IMG/VR virus record: IMGVR_UViG_3300021197_000233
Coordinates: 1 to 42,984 of that record
Length of the DNA stretch: 42,984 bases
Direction: 5' to 3' (one strand)
Source: a virus
The notes beneath the pieces were generated by a model. That model was not told the origin of the DNA. It saw nothing but the letters and a program-made list of their open reading frames with translations, and made no database searches. Positions 30,945-40,000 of this stretch are shown in pieces. The position numbers and the translations under genes were made by a program. How positions within the stretch are numbered: position 1 is the first letter of the stretch; the number at the start of each line of letters is the position of its first letter.

Positions 30945-31826
30945 ATGGCACTACCTTTAATTTTTGTAGTAGTTGGTGGGCAAGCATTTCGTATTGCCGC
31001 TACAACTGCAGGTAAAAAAATAGTACAGCAACTTTTAAAAAGAGGCGGTAAAAAAGTTACAGAGCAAGCAGCTAAAAAAGTAACTAAAAGTCCTGTAACA
31101 GTTACAGTACAAAATATAGCAAAGGTATTAAAAGATACTAGGGTTAAGCCCAGTAATACACCTAAGTCAAGTCCAATAACTAAACCTAAACAAAGTTCTG
31201 CAGTACCTAAAAAACCAAGCTCTGCGCCTAGTGTATCTAAACCAAATGTTCCATCTGCTGTTAGTAAGCCAAATGTAACTACAAGTATAGCTAAACCTAA
31301 GTCAAGTTCAACAAAAGATTCTTCTCCGTTTAGACCAAGAATGAATACTCAAATGAAAAGGCAGAGTAGTGCAATTTCAGGTGGATTGAGAACTTCTACA
31401 CTTACTCCCGGTCCAGATATAGATAAAACATCACCTAAACCACTTGTAAAAACTAGGGCAAAACCTAAGAAAACAGAAGATACAAAAAAGACAACACCTG
31501 CAAAAGATCCTAGTAAAACACCTACTCGTACTCTTCCTTCAAAAACAAGAGCAAAACCTAAGAAAACAGAAGATACAAAAAAGACAACACCTGCAAAAGA
31601 TCCTAGTAAGACACCTACTCGTAGGGATGACTATAAAAGAAATGAGCCAACTAAGGTAAGACCTAAGAAACGTCCAGCAACAGGTCCAGCAACTAATGAA
31701 TCTTTTAGTAAAGCTTTTGCTAGAAATAGGGCAAATAAAAACTATACTTTTACTTGGAAGGGTAAAGAATATACCACTCGATATAAAGAAGAAAGTGTAG
31801 CTGAACACAAGAAAAAATTTAAGTGA
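30945..31826 (+). CDS. Lys/Pro/Ser/Thr-rich disordered protein
   Basis: This 293-aa protein has a hydrophobic N-terminal segment (LPLIFVVVGGQAFRIAATTAG) followed by about 220 residues of Lys, Ser, Thr and Pro and a short ordered C-terminus (YTFTWKGKEYTTRYKEES). A 31-residue unit containing RAKPKKTEDTKKTTPAKDPS is duplicated. The composition is like a membrane-anchored histone-like linker. It could bind DNA or peptidoglycan. No family recognised. Confidence 0.55.
   Translation: MALPLIFVVVGGQAFRIAATTAGKKIVQQLLKRGGKKVTEQAAKKVTKSPVTVTVQNIAKVLKDTRVKPSNTPKSSPITKPKQSSAVPKKPSSAPSVSKPNVPSAVSKPNVTTSIAKPKSSSTKDSSPFRPRMNTQMKRQSSAISGGLRTSTLTPGPDIDKTSPKPLVKTRAKPKKTEDTKKTTPAKDPSKTPTRTLPSKTRAKPKKTEDTKKTTPAKDPSKTPTRRDDYKRNEPTKVRPKKRPATGPATNESFSKAFARNRANKNYTFTWKGKEYTTRYKEESVAEHKKKFK
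31458..31623 (+). repeat. 73-bp direct duplication inside the Lys/Pro-rich gene
   Basis: Positions 31458-31530 and 31551-31623 match at 72 of 73 positions, at a 93-bp period (31 codons). The near-identity suggests a recent in-frame duplication in a protein region that tolerates length changes. Confidence 0.85.
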
Positions 31827-31887
31827 TAAATAATTGCATAGCGGCATTGCAATCTTATCTGTAGTATGATAGGATAAAATATGTAAA

Positions 31888-31917
31888 ACTACTCCTGCAC
31901 AAGATAAAAGGAGTAGT
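31888..31917 (+). promoter_or_regulatory. RBS-sequestering hairpin before DUF1127 gene
   Basis: ACTACTCC (31888-31895) and GGAGTAGT (31910-31917) form an 8-bp stem with a 14-nt loop. The 3' arm contains the GGAG Shine-Dalgarno of the next gene (ATG 31921). It therefore looks like a translational switch or thermosensor-like element, in a 94-bp gap. Confidence 0.55.
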
Positions 31918-31920
31918 GCT

Positions 31921-32061
31921 ATGTTTAGAAAAGTATTAAAAGCGATTCAAGAGAATCAACAACGAAGAGCAGACTATTGGATACTCATGAATCTGAGTGA
32001 CAAAGAACTGCATGATATGGGGATCAGTAGGGGTGAAATCAGGCAAAAAGTCTACGGTTAA
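31921..32061 (+). CDS. DUF1127 small RNA-binding-type protein
   Basis: This 46-aa peptide has the DUF1127 signature YWILMNLSDKELHDMGISRG. In Alphaproteobacteria such proteins are abundant stress-linked peptides, and in Rhodobacter one affects RNA turnover. A phage copy suggests interference with host RNA control and supports an alphaproteobacterial host. Its SD lies in the hairpin 31888-31917. It overlaps the next gene by 29 nt. Confidence 0.85.
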   Translation: MFRKVLKAIQENQQRRADYWILMNLSDKELHDMGISRGEIRQKVYG

Positions 32062-32215
32062 TGCAGCGGGTAATTATACTAAGCCTAGTATGCGTAAGCG
32101 CCTTGTTGCTTCCGTCAAAGCTGGCGGGAAGGGTGGAGCACCCGGACAATGGTCCGCCCGGAAAGCCCAAATGGTTGCAAAGCAATATAAGGCAAAAGGT
32201 GGAGGATATAAGTAG
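32033..32215 (+). CDS. DUF5872-like, N-terminal half (GQWSARKAQ type)
   Basis: This 60-aa basic protein contains SKGG-type GGKGGAPGQWSARKAQMVAK followed by QYKAKGGGYK. In some bacteria the same motif is fused to the RYLPEKA domain now encoded at 32354-32614. Here they are separate cistrons. I choose GTG 32033 as start because the conserved part begins there; it overlaps the DUF1127 gene. Function unknown. Confidence 0.6.
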   Translation: MKSGKKSTVNAAGNYTKPSMRKRLVASVKAGGKGGAPGQWSARKAQMVAKQYKAKGGGYK

Positions 32216-32367
32216 TGAAAGTAGATGCACCTAAAGGTTATCATTGGATGAAGCAAAAAGATGGTGGCTTAAAACTAATGAAACACAAAGATAAGTTTGT
32301 ACCTCATAAGGGTGCATCTCTTACTGCTAACTTCCCTGTACAAAAGAAACACGATGCCAAAAAGTAA
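32215..32367 (+). CDS. Small phage protein (KGYHWMK type)
   Basis: A 50-aa basic peptide, MKVDAPKGYHWMKQKDGGLK and onward, with KFVPHKGASLTANFPVQKKH at the end. I recall similar peptides in marine phages between the two DUF5872-like pieces or next to terminase genes. GTG start with GGAGG upstream. It overlaps both neighbours. Function unknown. Confidence 0.65.
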   Translation: MKVDAPKGYHWMKQKDGGLKLMKHKDKFVPHKGASLTANFPVQKKHDAKK

Positions 32368-32614
32368 AAGTCAAAAGAGCCTAACTGCTTGGACTAAGCA
32401 GAAGTGGAGAACCAAAAGTGGTAAGCCATCAACGCAAGGTCCAAAGGCGACAGGCGAGAGGTATCTACCTGAGAAGGCTATTAAGTCTCTTAGTTCTTCT
32501 GAGTATGCCGCTACATCACGAGCAAAACGAAAAGGCACTAAGGCGGGTAAGCAGTTTGTGGCTCAACCTAAAAAAGTTAGAGCCAAAGTAAAACCGCATA
32601 GGAAAATTACATGA
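32354..32614 (+). CDS. DUF5872-like, C-terminal half
   Basis: This 86-aa very basic protein has SLTAWTKQKWRTKSGKPS, RYLPEKAIKSLSSSEYAATS and GTKAGKQFVAQPKKVRAK. These resemble the second half of the DUF5872 domain. Start is ATG 32354, overlapping the previous gene; the longer upstream frame reads the other gene's codons. The Lys/Arg content suggests binding to nucleic acid. No function is established. Confidence 0.65.
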   Translation: MPKSKSQKSLTAWTKQKWRTKSGKPSTQGPKATGERYLPEKAIKSLSSSEYAATSRAKRKGTKAGKQFVAQPKKVRAKVKPHRKIT

Positions 32615-32976
32615 GTCGTAACCTCACAGAAAAACAGCAAAAGTTTCTTGATGTTTTATTTGAAGAAGCTCAAGGCAACTTATCTCAAGCTAGAAAAATG
32701 GCCGGGTATGCTGAGACTGTCGCAACTTCTGCTATTGTAAATTCTTTACAGGATGAAATTGCAGAACGTACAAAAAAGTTTATTTCTTCCACTGCAGTTA
32801 AAGCTGCTTACTCCATGAAACAAATTATGGATAGTCCTACCGATTTAGGTAATAAAGAAAAAATGGCAGCAGCAAAAGATGTATTAGATCGTAGTGGATT
32901 TAAAGCATCAGATAAAGTAGAAGTAACAGCATCTAATCCATTATTTATTTTACCACCTAAAAATGAAGAAGATTAA
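32611..32976 (+). CDS. Terminase small subunit
   Basis: A 121-aa protein with the TerS N-terminal helix-turn-helix pattern: LTEKQQKFLDVLFEEAQGNL, then SQARKMAGYAE and SAIVNSLQDEI. The C-terminal half is helical and would oligomerise and recognise pac DNA. It is adjacent to the large subunit, separated by one gene. Start overlaps the upstream stop (ATGA). Confidence 0.85.
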   Translation: MSRNLTEKQQKFLDVLFEEAQGNLSQARKMAGYAETVATSAIVNSLQDEIAERTKKFISSTAVKAAYSMKQIMDSPTDLGNKEKMAAAKDVLDRSGFKASDKVEVTASNPLFILPPKNEED

Positions 32977-33379
32977 TAAAACTTGGCAACTACCTGCACC
33001 AGAAAAAAGTGAAACTTTTGAATGGAAAAAAGTAGTTAGGGTAGGAAGACATGTACCGTTTGGGTATAGACAAGACCCAGATGACTGTGATATACTCATA
33101 CCTATAGAACAAGAACTAGAATTGCTAGAGGAAGCTAAAAAGTATTTGAGGCAATATAGTTATAGAGATGTAGCAGCTTGGTTAAGTGAACAGTCTGATA
33201 GGTATATCTCTCATGTAGGTTTAATGAAGAGAGTTAAAATTGAACAAAAGCGTAAGAGAGAAGCTGCAAACCAACGCCAACTCGCTGCAAAGTACAAAGC
33301 GGCGCTCGAAAAAGCGGAAAAGCTTGAAGCTCAAAGACTCGGTGGAAAAGATCTCAGAGGATCAGTCTCTAGTTTATGA
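32963..33379 (+). CDS. HTH-containing protein between terminase genes
   Basis: A 138-aa protein in which DVAAWLSEQSDRYISHVGLMKRVK reads like a helix-turn-helix (resolvase-type recognition helix), followed by a long charged helix (EQKRKREAANQRQLAAKYKA). It overlaps both terminase genes. Such proteins commonly stand here in marine phages and may help DNA recognition for packaging. That role is inference. Confidence 0.6.
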   Translation: MKKINKTWQLPAPEKSETFEWKKVVRVGRHVPFGYRQDPDDCDILIPIEQELELLEEAKKYLRQYSYRDVAAWLSEQSDRYISHVGLMKRVKIEQKRKREAANQRQLAAKYKAALEKAEKLEAQRLGGKDLRGSVSSL

Positions 33380-34787
33380 GGAAGATTTAAATAATAATGA
33401 TATTATTTTTGAGCCTAACCCCGGACCACAAACAGAATTTTTAGCTTCTACTGAACAAGAAGTATTATATGGTGGATCAGCAGGTGGTGGCAAGAGTTAC
33501 AGTTTAGTTGCTGATCCTGTACGGTACTTAACTAATCCTAATGCTAGGATGTTAATAGTACGTAGAAGCACTGAAGAATTACGAGAACTTATTTCTGTAT
33601 CTAAACAGCTATACCCTAAAGCTGTACCCGGAATTAAATTTATGGAACGAGATAAGACTTGGGTAGCTCCTAGTGGCGCAACTCTCTGGATGTCTTATCT
33701 AGACCGTGACGATGATGTTATGAGATACCAAGGTCAAGCCTTTAACTGGATTGGCTTTGACGAACTTACACAGTGGCCTACTCCATACCCTTGGAACTAC
33801 ATGCGGTCACGACTTAGAACAACTAGAGCTAGTGGCTTACCTCTGTATATGAGAGCTACTAGTAACCCCGGAGGTCCGGGTCATCAGTGGGTAAAGAAAA
33901 CTTTTATTGACCCTAATACTCCTAATGAAGCTTTTTGGGCTACGGATGCAGACAGTGGTGAAACTATATGCTGGCCGAAAGGCCATAGTCGAGAAGGTAA
34001 GCCATTATTTAAACGTAGGTTTATACCTGCTACCTTATTCGATAATCCTTACTTAGCAGAAGATGGTATGTATGAAGCTAACCTTCTGTCGTTACCTGAG
34101 CATCAGCGTAGGCAGTTACTAGAAGGTGACTGGGATATTAATGAAGGGGCTGCATTCCCAGAGTTTAACCGTAGGGAACATGTAGTAGAACCCTATGATA
34201 TACCTAATAGCTGGGTAAAGTTTAGAGCTTGTGACTATGGATATGGTTCTCATACAGGAGTTGTTTGGTTTACTGTAACTCCCTCTGAGCAACTAGTTGT
34301 ATATAGAGAAATGTATGTATCTAAAGTTACTGCTACAGATTTAGCAGATATGATATTAGAAGCTGAAGATGGTGAGAAAATACGCTATGGTGTTTTGGAT
34401 TCTAGTTTATGGCATAATCGTGGTGATACTGGGCCATCACTGGCTGAACAGATGATTATAAAGGGTTGTCGGTGGAGGCCATCTGACAGATCTAGAGGAT
34501 CTCGTGTAGCAGGTAAGAATGAAATACATAGACGTTTACAAACAGATGAGTTTACTGAGGAACCTAGACTGGTATTTTTTAACAACTGTACTAATACCAT
34601 ATCTCAGCTACCTGCATTACCTCTTGATAAAAATAACCCAGAAGATGTAGATACAAATGCAGAAGACCACTTGTATGATGCACTTAGATATGGTGTTATG
34701 ACTAGACCACGCAGTAATTTATTTGACTTTGATTCAAATAACCACCGTACAGGATTCCAAGTTTCAGACGCAACATTTGGGTATTAA
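33342..34787 (+). CDS. Terminase large subunit
   Basis: A 481-aa packaging motor. Walker A is GGSAGGGKS near residue 44, Walker B is WIGFDELTQ near 136, and the arginine-rich STxxRE/coupling region lies around RATSNPGGPGHQWVK. The RNase-H-like nuclease follows: first Asp in RACDYGYGS near residue 295, LDSS near 355 and a final Asp pair in AEDHLYDALRYG near 440. The frame extends upstream to a TTG at 33240. I prefer GTG 33342 because the upstream residues read like the other gene's codons. The true start is uncertain. Confidence 0.93.
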   Translation: MEKISEDQSLVYEEDLNNNDIIFEPNPGPQTEFLASTEQEVLYGGSAGGGKSYSLVADPVRYLTNPNARMLIVRRSTEELRELISVSKQLYPKAVPGIKFMERDKTWVAPSGATLWMSYLDRDDDVMRYQGQAFNWIGFDELTQWPTPYPWNYMRSRLRTTRASGLPLYMRATSNPGGPGHQWVKKTFIDPNTPNEAFWATDADSGETICWPKGHSREGKPLFKRRFIPATLFDNPYLAEDGMYEANLLSLPEHQRRQLLEGDWDINEGAAFPEFNRREHVVEPYDIPNSWVKFRACDYGYGSHTGVVWFTVTPSEQLVVYREMYVSKVTATDLADMILEAEDGEKIRYGVLDSSLWHNRGDTGPSLAEQMIIKGCRWRPSDRSRGSRVAGKNEIHRRLQTDEFTEEPRLVFFNNCTNTISQLPALPLDKNNPEDVDTNAEDHLYDALRYGVMTRPRSNLFDFDSNNHRTGFQVSDATFGY

Positions 34788-34796
34788 GGATAAAAG

Positions 34797-36887
34797 ATGG
34801 AAGAAGATTTTGAAGATATGATGATGGATATGGAGGAAGCTTCCTCTATTGAAGATGTCAAAGAAGAAGATTACTCTGATCCTGCAGCAGGACAAATTGT
34901 AAGTTTTGTAAAAGAAAAATTTTCTAAGGCTGAAACTGCACGAGAACTTGATGAACAACGTTGGATTCAAGCTTACCGTAATTATCGTGGTATCTATGGC
35001 CCTGATGTTCAATTTACTTCCACAGAAAAATCTCAAGTCTTTGTTAAAGTAACTAAAACTAAAGTACTAGCTGCCTATGGTCAGATCGCTGAAGTACTCT
35101 TTGGCGGTAATAAATTTCCTATTACTATTGATCCTACTGTTTTACCAGATGGTGTAGAAGATACAGTAAACTTTGAAACTAATCCAGATCAACGTAAAGC
35201 AGAAGAAGGAATGCCTGACCTACTGCCCGGTGAAACTTACCCAGAGTTTAGAGAACGTCTTTCTGGTATGAAGACTAATCTTGACCCTGTTATGGACATA
35301 CTTAAATCTGGTCCTTCTAAAACTCCAACTTCCCCACAGTTTCATCCTGCTGAAGCTGCTGCAAAGAAAATGGAAAAACAAATTCATGATCAGCTAGAAG
35401 AGTCTCACGCTAAGAAACATCTTCGTGCTGCAGCTTTTGAAACAGCATTATTTGGTACTGGTATTATGAAAGGTCCATTTGCTGTAGATAAAGAATATGC
35501 TAACTGGGATGATGAAGGCAACTACTCTCCCACATTTAAAACTATCCCACAGACTACTTCTGTTTCTATCTGGAATTTTTATCCTGATCCAGATGCTGCT
35601 ACAATGGAAGAAGCAGAGTATATTGTAGAACGTCACAAGATGTCACGTTCACAGTTACGTGGATTAAAAAACAGACCTTACTTCCGTGAAAATGCAATTG
35701 ATAACTCTTTGCGTCTTGGTGAATCCTACAACAAAGAATGGTGGGAACATGCTATGGAAGATAACTCTGAGCAGGATCAAGCGCAACGGTTTGAAGTTCT
35801 AGAGTTCTGGGGTTTTGTAGATACAGAAATCTTAGAAAATCAAGATGTAGATATTCCAAAAGATTTAAAAGATGCAGAACAACTAAGTGTAAATGTTTGG
35901 GTTTGTAATGGTCAAGTTTTACGTTTAGTAATGAATCCGTTTACCCCTGCTTATATTCCTTACTTTGCTGCACCTTATGAGATGAACCCATATAGCATCT
36001 TTGGTGTAGGCATTGCAGAAAACATGGATGATACTCAAACCTTAATGAATGGGTTTATGCGTATGGCAGTGGACAATGCTGCACTGTCAGGCAACTTACT
36101 AATTGAGATTGATGAAACTAATTTAGTACCGGGGCAAGACTTGTCTGTGTACCCCGGAAAAGTGTTCCGTAGACAAGGCGGTGCACCCGGACAAGCCATT
36201 TTTGGTACTAAGTTTCCTAACGTATCTAACGAAAACATGCAGATGTTTGATAAAGCAAGGGTATTATCTGATGAGTCAACTGGATTCCCATCTTTCGCAC
36301 ATGGTCAAACAGGGGTTACAGGCGTTGGTCGTACTGCTTCTGGTATTTCTATGCTTATGTCTGCTGCCAACGGCTCTATCCGTAACGTAGTTAAGAATAT
36401 AGATGACTATTTATTAGCACCACTAGGCAAAGCATTCTTTAACTTTAATATGCAGTTTAACTTTGATTCAGATATTAAAGGTGATCTTGAAGTAAAAGCT
36501 CGTGGTACTGAAAGCTTAATGGCTAATGAAGTACGTAGCCAACGCTTGATGCAGTTCTTGCAAGTTGTACAGAATCCTGCACTAGCACCATTTGCACGTA
36601 TGGATTATATTGTACGTGAGATTGCTAAGTCTATGGATCTTGATCCTGACAAGGTAGGTAATAACATGCAGCAAGCAGCAGTACAAGCTGAGATACTAAA
36701 AGAGTTCCAAGCAGCTAACCCACCCCCAGCACCAGAACCGGGAGTGCCACCACAAGGTGGGCCACAGGGAGCACCTGCGGGTGTTCAGGTTCGGGATACT
36801 CAAGGTAGTGGGGGTGGTACTATAGGTACTGGTACAGCGCCTCAGCCGGGAGAACAGGGCTTCTCAGGTAATCAACAGGTACAATGA
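34797..36887 (+). CDS. Portal protein
   Basis: This 696-aa protein directly follows terminase. SRSQLRGLKNRPYF, an NFYPDPDA strand, NPYSIFGVGIAENMDDTQTLMNG and TGVGRTASGISMLMSAANGSI match podovirus P22-type portals. The C-terminus is a Pro/Gly-rich disordered tail after residue 640. It forms the dodecameric DNA entry ring and meets the terminase. The length is close to the P22 portal. SD AAGGA before ATG 34797. Confidence 0.9.
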   Translation: MEEDFEDMMMDMEEASSIEDVKEEDYSDPAAGQIVSFVKEKFSKAETARELDEQRWIQAYRNYRGIYGPDVQFTSTEKSQVFVKVTKTKVLAAYGQIAEVLFGGNKFPITIDPTVLPDGVEDTVNFETNPDQRKAEEGMPDLLPGETYPEFRERLSGMKTNLDPVMDILKSGPSKTPTSPQFHPAEAAAKKMEKQIHDQLEESHAKKHLRAAAFETALFGTGIMKGPFAVDKEYANWDDEGNYSPTFKTIPQTTSVSIWNFYPDPDAATMEEAEYIVERHKMSRSQLRGLKNRPYFRENAIDNSLRLGESYNKEWWEHAMEDNSEQDQAQRFEVLEFWGFVDTEILENQDVDIPKDLKDAEQLSVNVWVCNGQVLRLVMNPFTPAYIPYFAAPYEMNPYSIFGVGIAENMDDTQTLMNGFMRMAVDNAALSGNLLIEIDETNLVPGQDLSVYPGKVFRRQGGAPGQAIFGTKFPNVSNENMQMFDKARVLSDESTGFPSFAHGQTGVTGVGRTASGISMLMSAANGSIRNVVKNIDDYLLAPLGKAFFNFNMQFNFDSDIKGDLEVKARGTESLMANEVRSQRLMQFLQVVQNPALAPFARMDYIVREIAKSMDLDPDKVGNNMQQAAVQAEILKEFQAANPPPAPEPGVPPQGGPQGAPAGVQVRDTQGSGGGTIGTGTAPQPGEQGFSGNQQVQ

Positions 36888-37096
36888 AACTAGTTGTGAA
36901 TAATACACTAAAGCCTTTTGTAAATAACCCAGAGTTATACACTCCGTTTATCGAAGAGATTGCTGAACGGATCGCCTTTACACATGTAACACTAGAACAG
37001 TCTAGGGAGATTGATGAGATCTATAGACTACAAGGTGAGATACGTGCACTAAGATCACTACTACGTTTGAGGGACAAAATTAATGGCAGCTCCTAA
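36884..37096 (+). CDS. Small protein downstream of portal, unknown
   Basis: A 70-aa protein with a helical acidic-basic pattern (YTPFIEEIAERIAFTHVTLE, then QGEIRALRSLLRLRDK). ATGA overlap with the portal. It is probably a head-assembly accessory. No family recognised. Confidence 0.6.
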   Translation: MKLVVNNTLKPFVNNPELYTPFIEEIAERIAFTHVTLEQSREIDEIYRLQGEIRALRSLLRLRDKINGSS

Positions 37097-40000
37097 AACA
37101 TCTATTAATCCTAAAGCTAGACCTAGTTTAGATGAGCAAACTAAGTCTATCATTCCTAACATACGACCTAAGAAAAAACCCTCACAAGAAGAGATTCAAA
37201 ATTCTGCTTTAGCAAGACAAGAAGAAGAAGCTTTGCAAAGAATGCGGAGTGAAGAGTTTGGAGATCTTGAGTTTAGGTATACTCTGGACAAACAACTACG
37301 AAAAAATCCTCTTGCTAGGCTTGGTTACGAAAATAAACACGGAGATAAAGTAGCTGATCTTAATGATGTTACTGCCTACTTAACTTATGTATTTGACAAT
37401 CCAGAATTAAAAACACAAGCTATGGTTACGGCTGGTACTTCAAATGAAAATGAAGCTTACTACCGCATGGAAAAATATTATTTAGATAACCCAGAAATTT
37501 TTGATAACGCTTTTTACTTTCCTTCTGATATGACAAAACAGTCTTTAGAAAAAAAATCTTTAGAATATGCTTTTCCTCAAGAAAGAGTAAAAGAACTTTT
37601 TCCTGATGACATTTTAACGGATGTAGATGATGCCAGCCCTAGAATTTGGGCTCATGAAATGACTCATAGGGGTTTTGATAGACTTGTAGAGTATAAAAAT
37701 CAAATAGGTAAGGAAGCTTTTAAAGAAAAATACGGAGAAAAAGCCTTAAAAACTCTTGAGGGAATACATAGGGATACTGGTAAAAATGAATTTTTTACTG
37801 AATACCTAGATGATCTTGATGAGTCTTTTAATTATCCTAATAAAGATAAACTAACAACTTTTACTAAGGGTAGATCAAAATTTTTAGATGTAAATACTGA
37901 ATCTAATATAGATAGATTTCAAAAAGATTTTATTATGTCTGGGTATAATACTAATAAACGGCCAAATAAAAATAGTTATGGGGGTCTTGGAAATTTACTG
38001 GTTGCAGCTCAAGATGTATTAAAAGCTCAAGGGGAACCTCCAAAAGCTGAACCCATAGGTTTTTTAAAGAAGTTACGTAACAGATTAGGTCTTAGTGAGG
38101 GTGGTGATGTCTCAGCTCAAATGGATTCTATGCTACCTAAAAAGGGTATGAGCTACGGTGAATTAATCGTAGATAACATACTTGGTTTAGATAATGATTA
38201 TGAATCTTTTGGTGAAAAGCTAGGTAAAGCTGTTAATGAGGATGAGCTAGGCTTTCTTAAAAATGCTGCTGTAGGTGTATATGAGGGAGCTAAAGAGTTT
38301 ATAACTAACCCTGTAGAAACTACAAAAAAAGTTGTAACTAATATTAAAGACAGTGTGCAAAGGCTTAGCACTGAAGATTTAGATACTAGACTTAAAAATA
38401 TGTACGGTGTAGACTACACACAAGCTACAGACGAACAAGTTAATGCAGCTAGAGAAGCAGTTATTGGTGATGCACTTACTGCTATGGAATTAATTCCTGC
38501 AGCTAAAGTAACAGTTAGTGCGGCTAAGGCCGGTAGTGCTGCTATACCTAGTGGAGTTAAAGCTGATGTAGTTGGTCAGACTAAAGCATTACTTAGTGGA
38601 GACACAGAGTTTTTAAAAGGTACACCAACAGAACGTTCTGGTACTGTAGGTGTTGGTGCGGAAGTAGTTGGTCAAGATGATGTAAGCCTTGATGATATTA
38701 CTGATTACATGGATTTAGAAGTAGAACCTACTAATTTAACTGCATCTAAAAAACAAACAAACCCTTTAGTTAAAGAAATAAATTATGATAATCCAGATGG
38801 TACTACGGCAGATTTATACGATTTTCGTAGTTCTGTTTTAGGTTCTTTAGATAATCTTGCCATTAGTAAAGATGGTATGTCTGGTTTTCAAATTAAAAAG
38901 TTTTTAGAAAAAAGAGCACCGAAAATAAATAAAACAGAATTATATTGGTCAGGTCTTTTAGAAAATTTAGAGGATAACAAAAAATATTCTAAACAACAAT
39001 TAAAAAATCTTGCAGATAAAAATGTACCTAAAGTAGATATACAAGTTCTTGATGGAAGTCAAGTACGATATCGTGGACAGCAAAGAGTAGCTTTAAATGT
39101 TAATAACAATGTTATGCAGCCTTTAGATGGTTACAAAGAAATAATTATTGTAAATAAAAACACTAAAGGAACTGAATACAGTGCAGGTCATTATGACATT
39201 ATGTTTCAACCTGACGGTAATGTTTTAGCTCATGTAAGAGGTAGCTTTGTAGAAAATAATGAACCAGACTTTCCAATAAAAGAAAAGTTTTTTCTTGTTG
39301 AAGAATTGCAAAGTGATGCTGTACAACAACATACGGTAGCAGATAAAGCAATCACTAAAAGAATTAAAGAAGAAAAAGCATCTAAACCAACTTTAGGTGA
39401 TATAGGTCTTCACTATCAAACAGAATTTAATGATATGATTTTTCCTTATCATGCGGGAGGTCTTGAGTTTACAGATAAATTTGTAAAAGATATAGATAGT
39501 TACAATTACAATTTCAGATCTATAGGAGATCAAGACACTGCAGAGCAAGCAATACAGTTGGGTTTAACTAATATCATAGATGATATGACAAAGTTAAAAA
39601 GTGGTTTTGTAGAACTAATAGATCAAGGTTACGATGGTAATAGGAGTAAAGATGCAATTGCAGTTGTATTAAGTCAAAAGTACGGTTTAAAAGAAAATTC
39701 TATTAAAAGAAGAAGTATAGAAGAACTAGATGAAGTTGACAACATTTTTGCAAATGTTTTAGGTGATTATGTTTTTGGAAAAACTGCTGTAAGAAAATTT
39801 AATAAAGAAAATGATAATGAATTTAAAAAAGATTTAATAAACATCTTTAAAGGTATAAATATTAATACTGGTATAGAAAAAGATTTAGTTCCAGCTAAAC
39901 TATCTGATACAATTAGAATGTCTTTACTTGCTGTAATTAAAGAATCTAAAAGTGAAGGGGTAAATAAAATATATATCCCTACCCCTAAAGTTATATCTAA

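Noticed and set aside
31834-31880. Promoter before the DUF1127 gene
   Set aside because: The nearest hexamers (TTGCAA and TAGGAT with 17 bp) are weak and the spacing of better ones is wrong. The hairpin at the RBS is the stronger signal.
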